64,000 nucleotides of DNA, taken from the NCBI RefSeq assembly GCF_900590755.1, contig NZ_UUOC01000001.1, forward strand, positions 434,001 through 498,000, written 5' to 3'. Below are positions 35,407-44,140 of the stretch, piece by piece; within the stretch, counting starts at the first letter, position 1, and each line of letters starts with the position of its first letter. A model generated the notes under the pieces. The model did no database searches. It had not been told where the DNA came from and worked only from the letters and a program-made list of their open reading frames with translations. A program made the position numbers and the translations under genes. Source of the DNA: Pseudomonas viridiflava (lineage in GTDB: Bacteria > Pseudomonadota > Gammaproteobacteria > Pseudomonadales > Pseudomonadaceae).

Positions 35407-36744
35407 ATGCACAGTCAAAGCCCAGCACTTCCCCCGCTGACAGATGCCGAAGGCGAAAAACTCCTGCGCCGGATCATGATGCGGATCCTGCCTTTCATCT
35501 TCGCGTGCTATGTCATCAGCTACCTGGACCGCACCAACGTCGGCTTTGCCGCCATCAGCATGAACAAGGATCTGGGCCTGACGGCCACCATGTTCGGCTG
35601 GGCCGCGGGCCTGTTTTTCTTCGGGTACTTCATTTTCGAGATCCCTAGCAACCTGCTGATGCAACGCTTTGGCGCACACATCTGGATTGCCCGCATCATG
35701 ATCACCTGGGGCCTGATCTCAATGGCTACCGCTTTTGCGACAGGCCCGATCAGCTTCAGCATCATGCGTTTCCTGCTCGGCGTCGCTGAAGCCGGTTTCA
35801 CACCCGGGGTTTACCTCTATTTCACCTACTGGTTCCCCGGCAAATGGCGAGCGAAGGCAACGGCAGCCTTTTTGCTCGGCATCCCGACGGCGAATATTTT
35901 CGGCTCTCCCCTGTCTGGCTGGCTGCTTGAAATGCACGACATCATGGGCTTGAAAAACTGGCAGTTCCTGCTGGTGGCCGAAGCACTGCCTGCGGTATTA
36001 CTCGGGATTGCCTGCCTGTTCGTGCTGGTCGACAACCCGGCGAAGGCCAAGTGGATGTCGGCCCGCGAGAAGTCCTGGCTCAATGATCAACTGACTCAAG
36101 AGCAGCAAGCCATCGGCGCCACTCACGGCAGCACACTCAAGAGCGCGCTCACCAATCCGAAAGTGTTCACCCTGGCGGTTATCAACTTCTGCTGCATCGT
36201 CGGCTCGGTCGGCATCGGTATCTGGATGCCACAGATCATCAAGAGCCTGGGCATGCAAAACACCACTGTGGGCCTCGTCGCCGCACTGCCGTACATACTG
36301 GGCGCAGTGACGATGACGATCTGGTCGAGGCTGGCCAACCGCAGCAAACAACGCCTGCCGTATGTGGTCAGCGCGCTTGCCTTTGCAGCGGTATCGCTGG
36401 TGGCGGCTGCGCTAATCGATAACCCGGTGCTGAAGATCACCAGCCTGGCATTCGCAGTGGCAAGTATCCTGGCGTTTCAAGCCACGTTCTGGGCAATCCC
36501 CTCGACCATCCTCACCGGTCGCGCTGCGGCAGGCGGTCTGGCGCTGATCGTATCGATCGGCAACCTCGGTGGCTTCGCTGGCCCATTCATGATCGGCCTC
36601 ATCAAAGACGCAACCCAGAGCTACTCCGGGCCGTTCTTTGCCGTGGCAGCCATCCTGATGATCGGCACCTGCCTGATGCTATGGCTGGGCGATCCGGCCC
36701 ATCGCCAGCCAAAAAAACAGCCCGCAGAAGCTGTACCCGCATAA
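35407..36744 (+). CDS. MFS transporter, anion:cation symporter (ACS) family
   Basis: The 445-residue protein has twelve hydrophobic segments and the ACS signature YLDRTNVGFAAISMNKDLGL near the N-terminus, with FEIPSNLLMQRFGAHIWIAR following. This family takes up organic anions such as phthalate, tartrate, hexuronates and galactonate. It is co-directional with the SMP-30 gene and shares the catabolic cluster with a second ACS transporter at 40046. Confidence 0.88.
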   Translation: MHSQSPALPPLTDAEGEKLLRRIMMRILPFIFACYVISYLDRTNVGFAAISMNKDLGLTATMFGWAAGLFFFGYFIFEIPSNLLMQRFGAHIWIARIMITWGLISMATAFATGPISFSIMRFLLGVAEAGFTPGVYLYFTYWFPGKWRAKATAAFLLGIPTANIFGSPLSGWLLEMHDIMGLKNWQFLLVAEALPAVLLGIACLFVLVDNPAKAKWMSAREKSWLNDQLTQEQQAIGATHGSTLKSALTNPKVFTLAVINFCCIVGSVGIGIWMPQIIKSLGMQNTTVGLVAALPYILGAVTMTIWSRLANRSKQRLPYVVSALAFAAVSLVAAALIDNPVLKITSLAFAVASILAFQATFWAIPSTILTGRAAAGGLALIVSIGNLGGFAGPFMIGLIKDATQSYSGPFFAVAAILMIGTCLMLWLGDPAHRQPKKQPAEAVPA

Positions 36745-36757
36745 ACCGCCGCTGATG

Positions 36758-37984
36758 CTATGGCCTGGCCGCCCAGAAGCGGTCGGCGATAAAGAACAGG
36801 GCCAATAGCGCCCCTGTAACCCCCAAGGTTGCAGGGGCGCCCATGGCTGCGGCAACCAGCCCTGCCAACAGACCGCCGATGGCCTCAAAGCCGAAACGCA
36901 TCGAGATATAGAAAGAAACCACGCGCCCACGCAAGGCTGTGGGAGCCTGGCTCTGCAGCATCATATTGGTGCTGACGTTACTGGCGGTAATACCAAACCC
37001 GATGAGTGCCAACAAGCCAAGCGCTGCGTCCAAGGGAACGCTGAACGCCATCCCCAGCATTGCCACTGAGCTGCAGACAATCGCCACCGCAATGAACGTC
37101 CCGAGCCTGTTAAGCGTGCCCCACAACGCCAACATCAGCGTGGCAACAAACGCGCCTGCCCCGGCCGCGCCCCACAGCCAGCCCAATGTCTGGGCGTCGC
37201 CCGCATAAATCGACTTTGCCAGCACGGGCAGCAGGACTGCGTAATTCGAAGCGAGCAAGTTGACGACGATCACGCCGATCATCAACCGACGCACGTCATG
37301 GGTGCTCCAGATGTAGCTCAAGCCTTCTTTGAACACTTGCCCTGTTGAACCTGAAGCTTTCGCGACGGGGGCCACGCGGGTTTTGACCAGGCTGACCAGC
37401 AGCACGCCGAAAGCCATCGAGGTCATGAGAAAGCATGCACCCTCCCCACTGATCGTGATCAGAAAACCAGCCAGCGGCGGCCCGATGAATCGGGCGGCAT
37501 TAATCAGCATGGCGTTGAGGGCCAACGCGTTGGGAAGGTCTACGGGGTCATCGACGAAGCTGCTGATCAGCGCCTGGCGTAAAGGCGTTTCAACCGCGTT
37601 GAGCAGCCCCAGCAGTATCGCCATGACGATGATGACGGTGTCATCTATCCAGCCCAGCCAGGCCAGGATGGCAAGAGTCAACGACTGCACGGCCAGAAGG
37701 GCTTGGGCAATGATGAGCAACAGTCGCTTGTCGTGCCGGTCGATCCACGCCCCGGCCAAAGGCCCGACCACCAGCTGCGGCGCCAGGGTCAGAAAGGTCA
37801 GCAGACCGAGCAGGAATGCGGATCCGGTGAGGTGGTAGGCAAGCCACGACAAAGCGACCTGCTGCACCCATTTACCGAGCGTGGAGATAGCCTGACCGGC
37901 AAAATAAATCTGGAAGTTTCGATGCGCCAGTGCTCGCACCGGGGCGGGCCAGCGCATCGAATCTGGTGGGCGGGAAGACAGCAT
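36758..37984 (-). CDS. MFS transporter of the EntS/MFS_3 type
   Basis: The 408-residue protein has about twelve hydrophobic segments and the MFS_3 pattern LAHRNFQIYFAGQAISTLGKWVQ at the N-terminus, ending loop 2-3 with GAWIDRHDKRLLL. Proteins of this type export siderophores or drugs. It is convergent with the ACS transporter (13 bp between stops) and so is probably not part of the catabolic cluster despite lying inside it. Confidence 0.85.
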   Translation of the reverse strand: MLSSRPPDSMRWPAPVRALAHRNFQIYFAGQAISTLGKWVQQVALSWLAYHLTGSAFLLGLLTFLTLAPQLVVGPLAGAWIDRHDKRLLLIIAQALLAVQSLTLAILAWLGWIDDTVIIVMAILLGLLNAVETPLRQALISSFVDDPVDLPNALALNAMLINAARFIGPPLAGFLITISGEGACFLMTSMAFGVLLVSLVKTRVAPVAKASGSTGQVFKEGLSYIWSTHDVRRLMIGVIVVNLLASNYAVLLPVLAKSIYAGDAQTLGWLWGAAGAGAFVATLMLALWGTLNRLGTFIAVAIVCSSVAMLGMAFSVPLDAALGLLALIGFGITASNVSTNMMLQSQAPTALRGRVVSFYISMRFGFEAIGGLLAGLVAAAMGAPATLGVTGALLALFFIADRFWAARP

Positions 37985-38063
37985 TGGAACCTCACATTAA
38001 GGCCCCACGCGATCGTCTTCTACCTTAACGGATGATCGTGCGCGAGAGGCACGATACCCCTGC

Positions 38064-38741
38064 TCATTCTGGAAGCAGACAGCCTTTCTTTTTCAGGGAT
38101 TCAAGGACCCAGGAGCGGTCGTTTTCACCCTTTGCAATCTGATCAAGCTGCTTCTGCTCGGCATGATGCTTGGCAGCGGCGCGATCATAAACCTCGGCAA
38201 CGTGGTCGTAAGGTACACACAGCAGACCATCGTCGTCACCTATCACCAGGTCGCCTGGCTCGATCACCATTCCGTCGATAGCAATCGGAACGTTGATTTC
38301 CCCAGGCCCATCCTTGTAGGGGCCGCGATGTGAAACACCTGCGGCAAACATCGGGAAATCACCGGCACCGATGCTGGCGGCATCGCGAATTGCACCATTG
38401 ATGACAATTCCCGCAACGCCACGTTTGACCGCATAAGCAACCATCATCTCGCCAATCAGCGCGTTGCTCAGATCGCCCCCGGCGTCGACAACAATCACAT
38501 CGCCCGGCTCAGCGATATCGATTGCGTAATGCAGCATCAGGTTATCGCCCGGCCGGGCTTTTACCGTCAATGCCGGACCTGCCAGAACACCTTTGTGATG
38601 CATGGGCCGCAACCTTGCGCCACCCGCCGTCATGCGATTCATCGAGTCGCTGATGTTGGCCACAGGCACATCACGATAACGGTTGACCCATTCCAGACTG
38701 ACTTTACGGGCTGCTTTGAGGACACGAAATCCAATGGTCAT
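38064..38741 (-). CDS. RraA-family aldolase-like protein
   Basis: The protein has 225 residues from the ATG at 38741; a frame extending to 38792 has no site. It shows the RraA/HMG-CHA aldolase signature: GDVIVVDAGGDLSNALIGEM, AGIVINGAIRDAASIG with the catalytic Arg-Asp pair, and VIEPGDLVIGDDDGLLCVP. Bacterial members with this RD pair cleave 4-hydroxy-4-methyl-2-oxoglutarate or 4-carboxy-4-hydroxy-2-oxoadipate to pyruvate or decarboxylate oxaloacetate; others act as RraA. Context (hydroxyacid dehydrogenase divergent to it, organic-acid transporters) favours an aldolase role. Confidence 0.85.
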   Translation of the reverse strand: MTIGFRVLKAARKVSLEWVNRYRDVPVANISDSMNRMTAGGARLRPMHHKGVLAGPALTVKARPGDNLMLHYAIDIAEPGDVIVVDAGGDLSNALIGEMMVAYAVKRGVAGIVINGAIRDAASIGAGDFPMFAAGVSHRGPYKDGPGEINVPIAIDGMVIEPGDLVIGDDDGLLCVPYDHVAEVYDRAAAKHHAEQKQLDQIAKGENDRSWVLESLKKKGCLLPE

Positions 38742-38799
38742 GTGGCATTTCTCTCTTGAAATTATGGGATGCCGTCGGGCTAGACCTGACATTTATCAG

Positions 38800-38890
38800 A
38801 ATGGCATTTCATTTAGACACAATCAATACCCTTACATCTCAATCAAACGATGATCAAATAAAACCATAGACGGTATATTGCAACGGCGTT
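38800..38890. promoter_or_regulatory. Divergent control region with two AAYGGCRTT motifs
   Basis: AATGGCATTTCATT (from 38800) and AACGGCGTTTCGTT (from 38882) share the pattern AAYGGCRTTTCRTT and lie between the divergent RraA-like (start 38741) and hydroxyacid dehydrogenase (start 38982) genes. The nine-base core is nearly palindromic. A third copy of the core precedes the SMP-30 gene. They are candidate IclR binding sites. Confidence 0.45.
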
Positions 38891-38981
38891 TCGTTATGGT
38901 AGGGTTCCGCTATCGGCTTTGAGAGATCACATGGCCGCGCAGGATTTCAACAAGACCCCAAATAAAAACAAGGTACCCGTC

Positions 38982-39965
38982 ATGACCCGAAAGATTCTGC
39001 TGACTGGCCCCGCGCTGGCCCCTGATGCAACGGCCTTCGCCGACTCGCAAGATATTTTGATCATCCCCACGACGCCCTATCTGCCAGCCGCCGAGCTGAC
39101 CGCGATCATCCAGCAGGAACAGCCTGACGCGATCATCGTGCGCCAGGGCAAGCTGACCCGAGAGATGATCCAGGCTTCGGCGCAGCTCAAGGTCATCGCC
39201 AAGCATGGGGTTGGCTACGACACCATCGACATCCAGGCAGCCGCCGAACATGGCGTGCCCGTGACCATCGCACTCGGTGCCAACGCGCAATCGGTGGCCG
39301 AGCACGCGTTCGCCCTGATGTTCAGCGTTGCCCGCCAAACCGCCTGGCTTGATGCCCGTACCCGCGCAGGTCACTGGGACAAAGCCACCGCTAACGGCAC
39401 CGAGCTGTTTGGCAAAACCCTGGGTCTGGTGGGCCTCGGCTCGATCGGCAGCATCCTGATGGACCTGGTCGCACCGTTGCGCATGAAAGTGAAAGTCTTC
39501 GATCCGTATTTGAAGGCGTTGCCACAGCGCGGCTACGTGGAACGGGAAACCGACTTCAACAACTTGCTGGCCACTAGCGATATCATCAGCCTCCATTGCC
39601 CCCTGACTGAAGACAATCGCAACCTGTTCGGCCACGATCAGTTCCAGCGCATGCGCTCCAACAGCATCCTGATAAACACAGCGCGCGGAGAACTGATAGA
39701 CACCGTGGCGCTGGTGCAGGCGTTGACTGACGGAGCTATCGCGGGAGCAGGCCTGGACACCTTCAACCCTGAACCACCACCGGCCGACAGCGCTCTGTGG
39801 GGCCTGAAGAATCTGGTCGCGACGCCCCACGTGGGTGCCAACACCACCGATGCACGCGACCGCGTCGGCCTGTTGGCCGTGCAGCAGATCGTCAAGGTCT
39901 GGCAGGGTGCCGAGCTCGATCCGCGATGCGTAGTCAATCGCCAACTGTTGTCGACTGAAGCCTGA
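38982..39965 (+). CDS. D-2-hydroxyacid dehydrogenase (PGDH-like)
   Basis: The protein has about 327 residues from the ATG at 38982 (AAGGT 7 bases upstream). The nucleotide-binding motif is LGLVGLGSIGSILMDLV; the catalytic Arg lies in INTARGELID, the Glu in DTFNPEPPP and the His in TPHVGANT. It oxidises or reduces a D-2-hydroxy acid with NAD(P). It is followed 80 bp later by an ACS transporter and is divergent from the RraA-like aldolase: a likely pathway is uptake, oxidation to a 2-oxo acid and aldol cleavage. Confidence 0.9.
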   Translation: MTRKILLTGPALAPDATAFADSQDILIIPTTPYLPAAELTAIIQQEQPDAIIVRQGKLTREMIQASAQLKVIAKHGVGYDTIDIQAAAEHGVPVTIALGANAQSVAEHAFALMFSVARQTAWLDARTRAGHWDKATANGTELFGKTLGLVGLGSIGSILMDLVAPLRMKVKVFDPYLKALPQRGYVERETDFNNLLATSDIISLHCPLTEDNRNLFGHDQFQRMRSNSILINTARGELIDTVALVQALTDGAIAGAGLDTFNPEPPPADSALWGLKNLVATPHVGANTTDARDRVGLLAVQQIVKVWQGAELDPRCVVNRQLLSTEA

Positions 39966-40045
39966 TTAGCCTGAGCCAGGGTTGACGAACAACCACAGCT
40001 CATCGAAAAGCGTTTCTCCAGAAAAATAATCACAGGAGAGCACCA

Positions 40046-41371
40046 ATGGCCGTAGCTCAAACATCCCATCAAGTCAGCGAACTTGAACGCACGACAATGA
40101 AACGCGTCGCCTGGCGACTGCTGCCGTTTCTGATCTTGTGCTACCTGATCGCGATCATCGACCGTGGCAACATCGGCATGGCATCGCTGCAGATGAACCA
40201 GGACCTGGGTCTGACCCCAGCCATCTTCGGCTTTGCCAGCAGCCTGTTTTTCTTCTCCTACTTCCTGATCGAAGTGCCCAGCAACCTGGCGCTGCAGAAG
40301 TTCGGTGCAAGAATCTGGATCGCCCGGATCATGGTGACTTGGGGGATCATTTCTGCCGGGACGGCGTTCGTGACAGGGGCGAATTCACTGTATGTGATGC
40401 GTTTCCTGCTGGGCGCCGCTGAAGCAGGCTTCTTCCCCGGCGTCTTGCTTTACCTCACTTACTGGCTGCCCTCCGCTTACCGGGCCCGCATGGTTGCGAT
40501 TTTCATGGTCGCCATTCCCGGCGCCAACTTCATCGGCTCGCCCTTGTCAGGGCTGCTGCTGAGCCTCGACGGCTGGATGGGCATGCGCGGCTGGCACTGG
40601 CTGTTCATCCTTGAAGGCATTCCTGCCGTCCTGCTGGGCATCGCCTGCCTGTTCGTTTTGACCGACAAGCCTGATCAGGCCAAATGGCTGAGCGACGAGC
40701 AACGTCACTGGCTGGTGAACAAGCTTGCAGAAGAGCGCCAGCGCAAGACCAACATCGGCCACATGTCACTGTGGAAACTGCTCAAGCACAAGGATATCTG
40801 GGTGTTGGCACTGGTCTATTCCGGGGCCTCGGCGGCCGGTAGCACCATGAGCATCTGGGCGCCACAACTGCTGAAAACCTTCGGTTTGACGAACATGGAG
40901 ATCGGCTTGGTCAACGCCATTCCGTATGGCATAGCCTCGGTGGCAATGATCATCTGGGGACGCAGTTCGGACCGGACCGACGAGCGACGCTGGCACACAT
41001 CACTCACCCTGCTGCTGATCACCGCTGGCCTGCTGCTGGCCTCCGTCACCTCCTCGCTGCCCGCAACCGTGGTGCTGCTGAGCATGGTGTTGATCGGTGC
41101 CTACTCAATGAAAGGTCCGTTCTGGGCGCTGGTGTCCGGCTGGCTTTCATCGTCGACCGCAGCGGCCGGGCTGGCGGCGATTGGCGCCTTGGCCAACCTG
41201 ATTGGTGGCGGCGTGATGGTCAACGTCTACGGCGCGATCCATGGCGCGACCGGAAGTTACGCCCTTGCCATGCTGCCGCTGGCGGCACTGTGCGCGGCAG
41301 GTGGCGTGATGGTGCTGGTAATGGGAAGCAAACGTCAGAAACAGGGAGCCGCTGAACCTGAGGCGACCTGA
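40046..41371 (+). CDS. MFS transporter, anion:cation symporter family (second copy)
   Basis: The 441-residue protein has twelve hydrophobic segments and the ACS signature IIDRGNIGMASLQMNQDLGL, close to that of the transporter at 35407 in layout (both have FFxxYFLIEVPSNL-type helix 2 and FGARIWIARIM). Two related but distinct transporters in one cluster suggest two related substrates or uptake of substrate and intermediate. It is co-directional with the hydroxyacid dehydrogenase and convergent with iclR. Confidence 0.88.
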   Translation: MAVAQTSHQVSELERTTMKRVAWRLLPFLILCYLIAIIDRGNIGMASLQMNQDLGLTPAIFGFASSLFFFSYFLIEVPSNLALQKFGARIWIARIMVTWGIISAGTAFVTGANSLYVMRFLLGAAEAGFFPGVLLYLTYWLPSAYRARMVAIFMVAIPGANFIGSPLSGLLLSLDGWMGMRGWHWLFILEGIPAVLLGIACLFVLTDKPDQAKWLSDEQRHWLVNKLAEERQRKTNIGHMSLWKLLKHKDIWVLALVYSGASAAGSTMSIWAPQLLKTFGLTNMEIGLVNAIPYGIASVAMIIWGRSSDRTDERRWHTSLTLLLITAGLLLASVTSSLPATVVLLSMVLIGAYSMKGPFWALVSGWLSSSTAAAGLAAIGALANLIGGGVMVNVYGAIHGATGSYALAMLPLAALCAAGGVMVLVMGSKRQKQGAAEPEAT

Positions 41372-41468
41372 ACCTGCTGACTTGATGAAATACGACGCCA
41401 CTCCCTTTCACTGAAGCGGGTGGCGTTGTTCGTTATATGCATGAACCTTCTGGCTTACCGCTGACGTC

Positions 41469-42209
41469 TCAGTTGGCAACCTCGACGCTGCCCACCTCGG
41501 ACGATTGCTTGTCGCTGCGAAGACTCTTGCCACCCAGGCTACGCATCAGATCATCAGCTACTTCCGAGAACGCCTTGCCCAATCGCTTGGCATGCTCTTC
41601 GGTCAGTCGGCTGGCCGGACCCGAGATCACGATAGCGCCAATTAACTCATGGATAGGCCCATAGATGGGCAGCGCCATGGAGGCCGCATGAGGATCGGTG
41701 GCGCCACATGAGTAAATCGGCTCAAGGCCCTTCTCTGCTTCTTCGAAGGACGTGCGCAAGGCTTGAGCCCCGGCCGCTCCGTCCATCGGGCGCATGTCGC
41801 CGGGCTGCAAATGCAGGCGAAGCCTGTGCGGTGAATTGACCCGGTACTGACAGAGCCGGTAAGCCCCGTGGCGGACATAGAAAGACGCGGTCTCGCCCGT
41901 TTCGTCGGTCAGGCGATGCAGCCGGGGCATCACATGCCGCTCCAGATCCAGCGCCTCCTGATAAACCGCATTCAGGCGCATGACCTCGCTGGCCAGCATG
42001 TACCGACCATCTGCCAGACGCGTGACCAGACCGTAGGTTTCCAGAGAAACCATCAAACGCATGATGGTGCTTTTTATCAGGTCGGTACGCTCGACGAGCT
42101 CAACAAGGCTCAGCGCAGTGTCGCCCACCTGGAATGCAGTCAGAACGGTCAACACCCGATCAGCGGAAGCAACCCCACTCACCGCAGGTCTTGGACGCGG
42201 TTTAACCAT
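41469..42209 (-). CDS. IclR-family transcriptional regulator
   Basis: The 246-residue protein has the IclR winged helix (VLTVLTAFQVGDTALSLVEL, then DLIKSTIMRLMVSLETYGLV) and the C-terminal GAF-like effector domain (ETASFYVRHGAYRLCQYRV, PIYGPIHELIGAIVISGPASR). It is the only regulator of the hydroxy-acid cluster and is convergent with the second ACS transporter. It probably binds an organic acid of the pathway. Confidence 0.9.
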   Translation of the reverse strand: MVKPRPRPAVSGVASADRVLTVLTAFQVGDTALSLVELVERTDLIKSTIMRLMVSLETYGLVTRLADGRYMLASEVMRLNAVYQEALDLERHVMPRLHRLTDETGETASFYVRHGAYRLCQYRVNSPHRLRLHLQPGDMRPMDGAAGAQALRTSFEEAEKGLEPIYSCGATDPHAASMALPIYGPIHELIGAIVISGPASRLTEEHAKRLGKAFSEVADDLMRSLGGKSLRSDKQSSEVGSVEVAN

Positions 42210-42260
42210 TGGATACTCCTTATCACGTGCAGGCTCGAACCATCGAGCGAATGACGGGCA

Positions 42261-43115
42261 TTATCTGCCAGGCGCGCAGGGATCGCTACTCTGGGAAAAG
42301 CGAGTGATTCGGCAGCACCTGGTCTGGGCCTTATCCACGTCCGAGTAACTGATGAAAAAGTCTAGAGAATCGCCCAGTTCATACAGAGGCAAGTGATAGC
42401 CAAGACCATAAACGCTGACCCGCTCGGGCCTTTCCAGCGTGGTGGTGTATTGCAGGCTAATGACCTGATCGCGACCGAACAGGTTGGCGTTTTGCAGCAC
42501 CGCACCCATGTAGGTCTTGCCGGTTTCTTGGGTACCGCTGTTGTCCATGTTCAGCGAGGCGCTCCACGGCGACTCGTCCGCCACTTGCAGGTCGGTATCG
42601 ACGGCGCCCGCGCGCTCACTGTCCTTGAGCTTCATCACGGTTTGCTTGGCGGGGTTTTCATTGGCCAGCTTCAGGCTTTTGGAAATCGCCGTCAGGTCGG
42701 GGGTCTGCCCTTCCTTGAGACCCGGCAAGGCATTGCGGACGTTGTCGTTGCTGAAATGCTGGTTGCCAGCGATCCTGACCTGGCCGATACGAGCTTCCAC
42801 GACCTGCAAGACCACCACCCCGCCGTTCAACTCTTGCTCGGGAAGGTCCACACGAACCAGCTGATAACCGCGTCGGTGATAAGCGGCTTCCAATGCTTCC
42901 TGAGCTTTTACGACATCGCCGAAATCGCGCTGGCTGCCAACGAAATCGGCAACGCTCTTGTCAAGCTCCGGGCCCGGCAACAACGTATTGCCGCGCACCT
43001 CGAACTTGTTGATATCAAACCGGGGAGAAGCAGACGCAACTTCATCGGCAGCGGCAACACTGGCGCACACGGCCAATGAAGCAGGCACCAGAAACAGCAA
43101 CGAGCGGTAGGTCAT
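42261..43115 (-). pseudogene. Truncated TpsB/ShlB-family two-partner secretion transporter
   Basis: The frame from the ATG at 43115 encodes 284 residues: a signal peptide of about 23 residues, POTRA_2-type domains (FDINKFEVRGNTLLPGPEL, GVVVLQVVEARIGQVRIAGN) and the first strands of the beta-barrel (ASLNMDNSGTQETGK, YGLGYHLPLYELGDSLDFFI). The sequence then loses similarity after SYSDVD and ends in an unrelated tail. Intact FhaC/ShlB transporters have about 550 residues, so the C-terminal half of the barrel is missing and the protein cannot form a pore. No partner exoprotein (TpsA) gene is present. It is the leftover of a deleted two-partner secretion locus. Confidence 0.8.
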
Positions 43116-43286
43116 TGTCAGGCCCTTGGGCAGCAGTAAGATACGCAAATACTCAAATACGCACTGCATGCCGAGCCTGCAGGGGTTTTCTCCTGCACTG
43201 TCTAGCCGGTGTAATATCAAACTGGAATCACCCGAATCGTGCGCCGACGAAATGCGTCTGCCAACCCACGCACTGAGAATCCCGTC

Positions 43287-43739
43287 ATGCCCGCCTCCCT
43301 GACCCGCCCCTCTCCCGCCCCGCTGCTGGCCCCCGGTGAAACCGTGGTGTTGTTCGACGGCGTCTGCAAACTGTGCAACGGCTGGGCGAAATTCCTGATT
43401 CGCCATGACCGTCATCAGCGCGTTCGGCTGGCGACGGTACAGTCGCCAGAAGGTCAGGCCTTGCTGGCTTGGGCCGGGTTGCCGGTGGACGCGTTCGACA
43501 CCATGGCGGTGATCCGCGATAAGCATTACTGGGTGCGTTCGGAGGCGTTTTTTGAAGTGGTCGCGCAATTGCCAGCCGGGTGGCCAGCGTTGCGAGTGCT
43601 GCGTATTTTTCCCCGATGGCTGCGCGATTGGGCCTACGACCGTGTTGCGCTGAACCGCTATCGCCTGTTTGGCAAACATGAGGTTTGCATGATGCCCAAC
43701 CCGGACCGCCAGCGACGCTTCCTCAAGGCTGGATCATGA
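43287..43739 (+). CDS. DCC-family thiol-disulfide oxidoreductase-like protein (DUF393)
   Basis: The protein has 150 residues from the ATG at 43287. The family hallmark is VLFDGVCKLCNGWAKFLI with the CxxC pair, followed by a YWVRSEAFFEVVAQL region and the C-terminal LFGKHEVCMMP. DCC proteins are thioredoxin-like but their substrates are not established. The stop overlaps the start of the DoxX-like gene in an ATGA, so it is translationally coupled to it. Confidence 0.87.
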   Translation: MPASLTRPSPAPLLAPGETVVLFDGVCKLCNGWAKFLIRHDRHQRVRLATVQSPEGQALLAWAGLPVDAFDTMAVIRDKHYWVRSEAFFEVVAQLPAGWPALRVLRIFPRWLRDWAYDRVALNRYRLFGKHEVCMMPNPDRQRRFLKAGS

Positions 43740-44140
43740 ATCGTCTACAGCAAGCCCACTGGCTGGGGCGTGGCAGCCTTGCATTCATGTTTGCCTACCA
43801 TGGGCTGGTGCCCAAGCTGATCGACATAAGCCCCGGTGAGCGGCTGCTCTTACAGGCTCATGGCCTGGAGCAAGCGGCCTGGCTGTCCCAAGCAGCCGGG
43901 GTGGCTGAACTGCTTCTGGCGGCCGTGTTGCTTCTCGCACCGGGACTGCAATGGCCACTGCTGCTGGCAGCTGCCATATTGCTGGGCTTGCTGGTGGATG
44001 TGGCGGTGATGCAGCCGTCCATGCTGGTCGATGCGTTCAACCCGGTAACGCTGAATGTGGCTGGCATGGCATTGTGCGCAGTCGCCTGGATTACGCGACC
44101 AGACAAAAGCGTGAACACTCAATTGAAGGAAATAACATGA
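43736..44140 (+). CDS. DoxX-like integral membrane protein
   Basis: This 134-residue protein has four predicted membrane helices (about 10-25, 50-67, 70-90 and 103-118) and the DoxX-like pattern LGRGSLAFMFAYHGLVPKL at the N-terminus. DoxX-type proteins are small inner-membrane subunits associated with thiol redox control in some bacteria. It is coupled through ATGA overlaps to the DCC gene upstream and to the cysteine-hydrolase-like gene downstream. Confidence 0.82.
   Translation: MNRLQQAHWLGRGSLAFMFAYHGLVPKLIDISPGERLLLQAHGLEQAAWLSQAAGVAELLLAAVLLLAPGLQWPLLLAAAILLGLLVDVAVMQPSMLVDAFNPVTLNVAGMALCAVAWITRPDKSVNTQLKEIT

Noticed and set aside
34783..35679. Leftward frame of 298 codons across SMP-30 and the ACS transporter
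   Set aside because: It is antisense to two clear genes and has no recognisable domain.
43116..43679. N-terminal extension of the TpsB frame up to 43679
   Set aside because: It is antisense to the DCC gene and lacks signal-peptide character; the ATG at 43115 with a following signal peptide is the natural start.
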